From assembly GCF_031846445.1 (NCBI RefSeq), contig NZ_JAVRHR010000002.1:248001-312000 (forward strand): DNA of 64,000 nucleotides. Direction: 5' to 3'. The notes beneath the pieces are model-generated. The model had not been told where the DNA came from and ran no database searches. It saw nothing but the letters and a program-made list of their open reading frames with translations. Of the stretch, positions 63,986-64,000 are shown in pieces. Numbering within the stretch: the first letter of the stretch is position 1; every line of letters begins with the position of its first letter. The stretch comes from Croceitalea rosinachiae (GTDB lineage: Bacteria > Bacteroidota > Bacteroidia > Flavobacteriales > Flavobacteriaceae). A program made the translations under genes and the position numbers.

Positions 63986-64000
63986 GGCCCATTAAGGGCC
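63986..64000 (+). terminator. Probable carB terminator, cut by window edge
   Basis: GGCCC-ATTAA-GGGCC forms a hairpin ending at the last base of the window. A T run cannot be seen because the sequence stops. Confidence 0.5.

Noticed and set aside
1..64000. CRISPR arrays, insertion sequences, prophage genes, tRNA or rRNA genes
   Set aside because: No regularly spaced repeats, transposase or integrase motifs, and no tRNA cloverleaf or rRNA sequence was recognised in reading both strands.
63893..64000. A tmRNA or other RNA gene after carB
   Set aside because: The tail has two small hairpins but no recognisable RNA-family core, and it is cut by the window edge.

Overview
The window reads as ordinary chromosome of a member of the Bacteroidota, most likely a marine or environmental Flavobacteriaceae. 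The evidence is a low-GC composition, a type IX secretion cargo with a type B C-terminal sorting domain, a zinc-free type B ribosomal protein L31, a single-chain 1223-residue PurL, a 950-residue CarB, DUF4199 and DUF1272 proteins, and promoters of the Bacteroidota form TTG-N19-TAnnTTTG upstream of rpmH and rpmE2. I saw no insertion sequence, prophage, CRISPR array, tRNA or rRNA. Gene density is high and no gap exceeds 300 bases.

Layout. 1-1871: 5' end of an amidohydrolase gene (minus strand), then a DUF1272 zinc protein and an MFS transporter (plus). 1936-9242: a secreted tricorn-type S41 protease, a YdeI-family protein, and a large lipoprotein joining ThuA, sugar-dehydrogenase propeller, PKD and cytochrome c domains. 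9268-22292: eleven consecutive minus-strand genes, six of whose ten junctions overlap or are separated by less than 10 bases. They run from a fused trehalose-6-phosphate synthase/phosphatase through a propeller-SnoaL protein, a TMEM175-type K+ channel, M28 and M1 peptidases, an arginase-family protein, a TraB-like lipoprotein, a nitrilase, a GNAT enzyme and an alcohol dehydrogenase to an M20 peptidase. This row is the best candidate in the window for an uncharacterised functional unit: osmotic or trehalose functions together with peptide and C-N bond breakdown. A divergent GH15 trehalase/glucoamylase-like gene (22392-24191) faces it.

24193-33641: a PLP-dependent decarboxylase, then a fatty-acid beta-oxidation operon in the order marR-fadN-fadA-fadE. 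A perfect 26-bp palindrome lies against the -7 box of the marR promoter and is a strong candidate operator; an acyl-CoA ligase lies just upstream. 33733-40439: GNAT, a Tat-signal DinB protein, purL and an AbgB-like amidohydrolase. 40500-50337: SDR plus AraC regulator, an RsmB-like rRNA methylase, a BNR lipoprotein, a DUF6515-like secreted protein, an ECF sigma/anti-sigma/periplasmic-sensor triad, an MsbA-like ABC exporter and a phosphohexomutase.

50470-63892: the T9SS cargo, a DPM1-like glycosyltransferase, DUF4199, rpmE2, a GlmU-like protein, mtaB, a small GNAT, an alpha/beta hydrolase, a lytic transglycosylase, a TPR membrane protein, rpmH and carB. These are mostly core housekeeping genes. 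Several start codons were moved from the longest possible frame to an internal ATG because of signal peptides, promoter position or family length; this is stated per gene.
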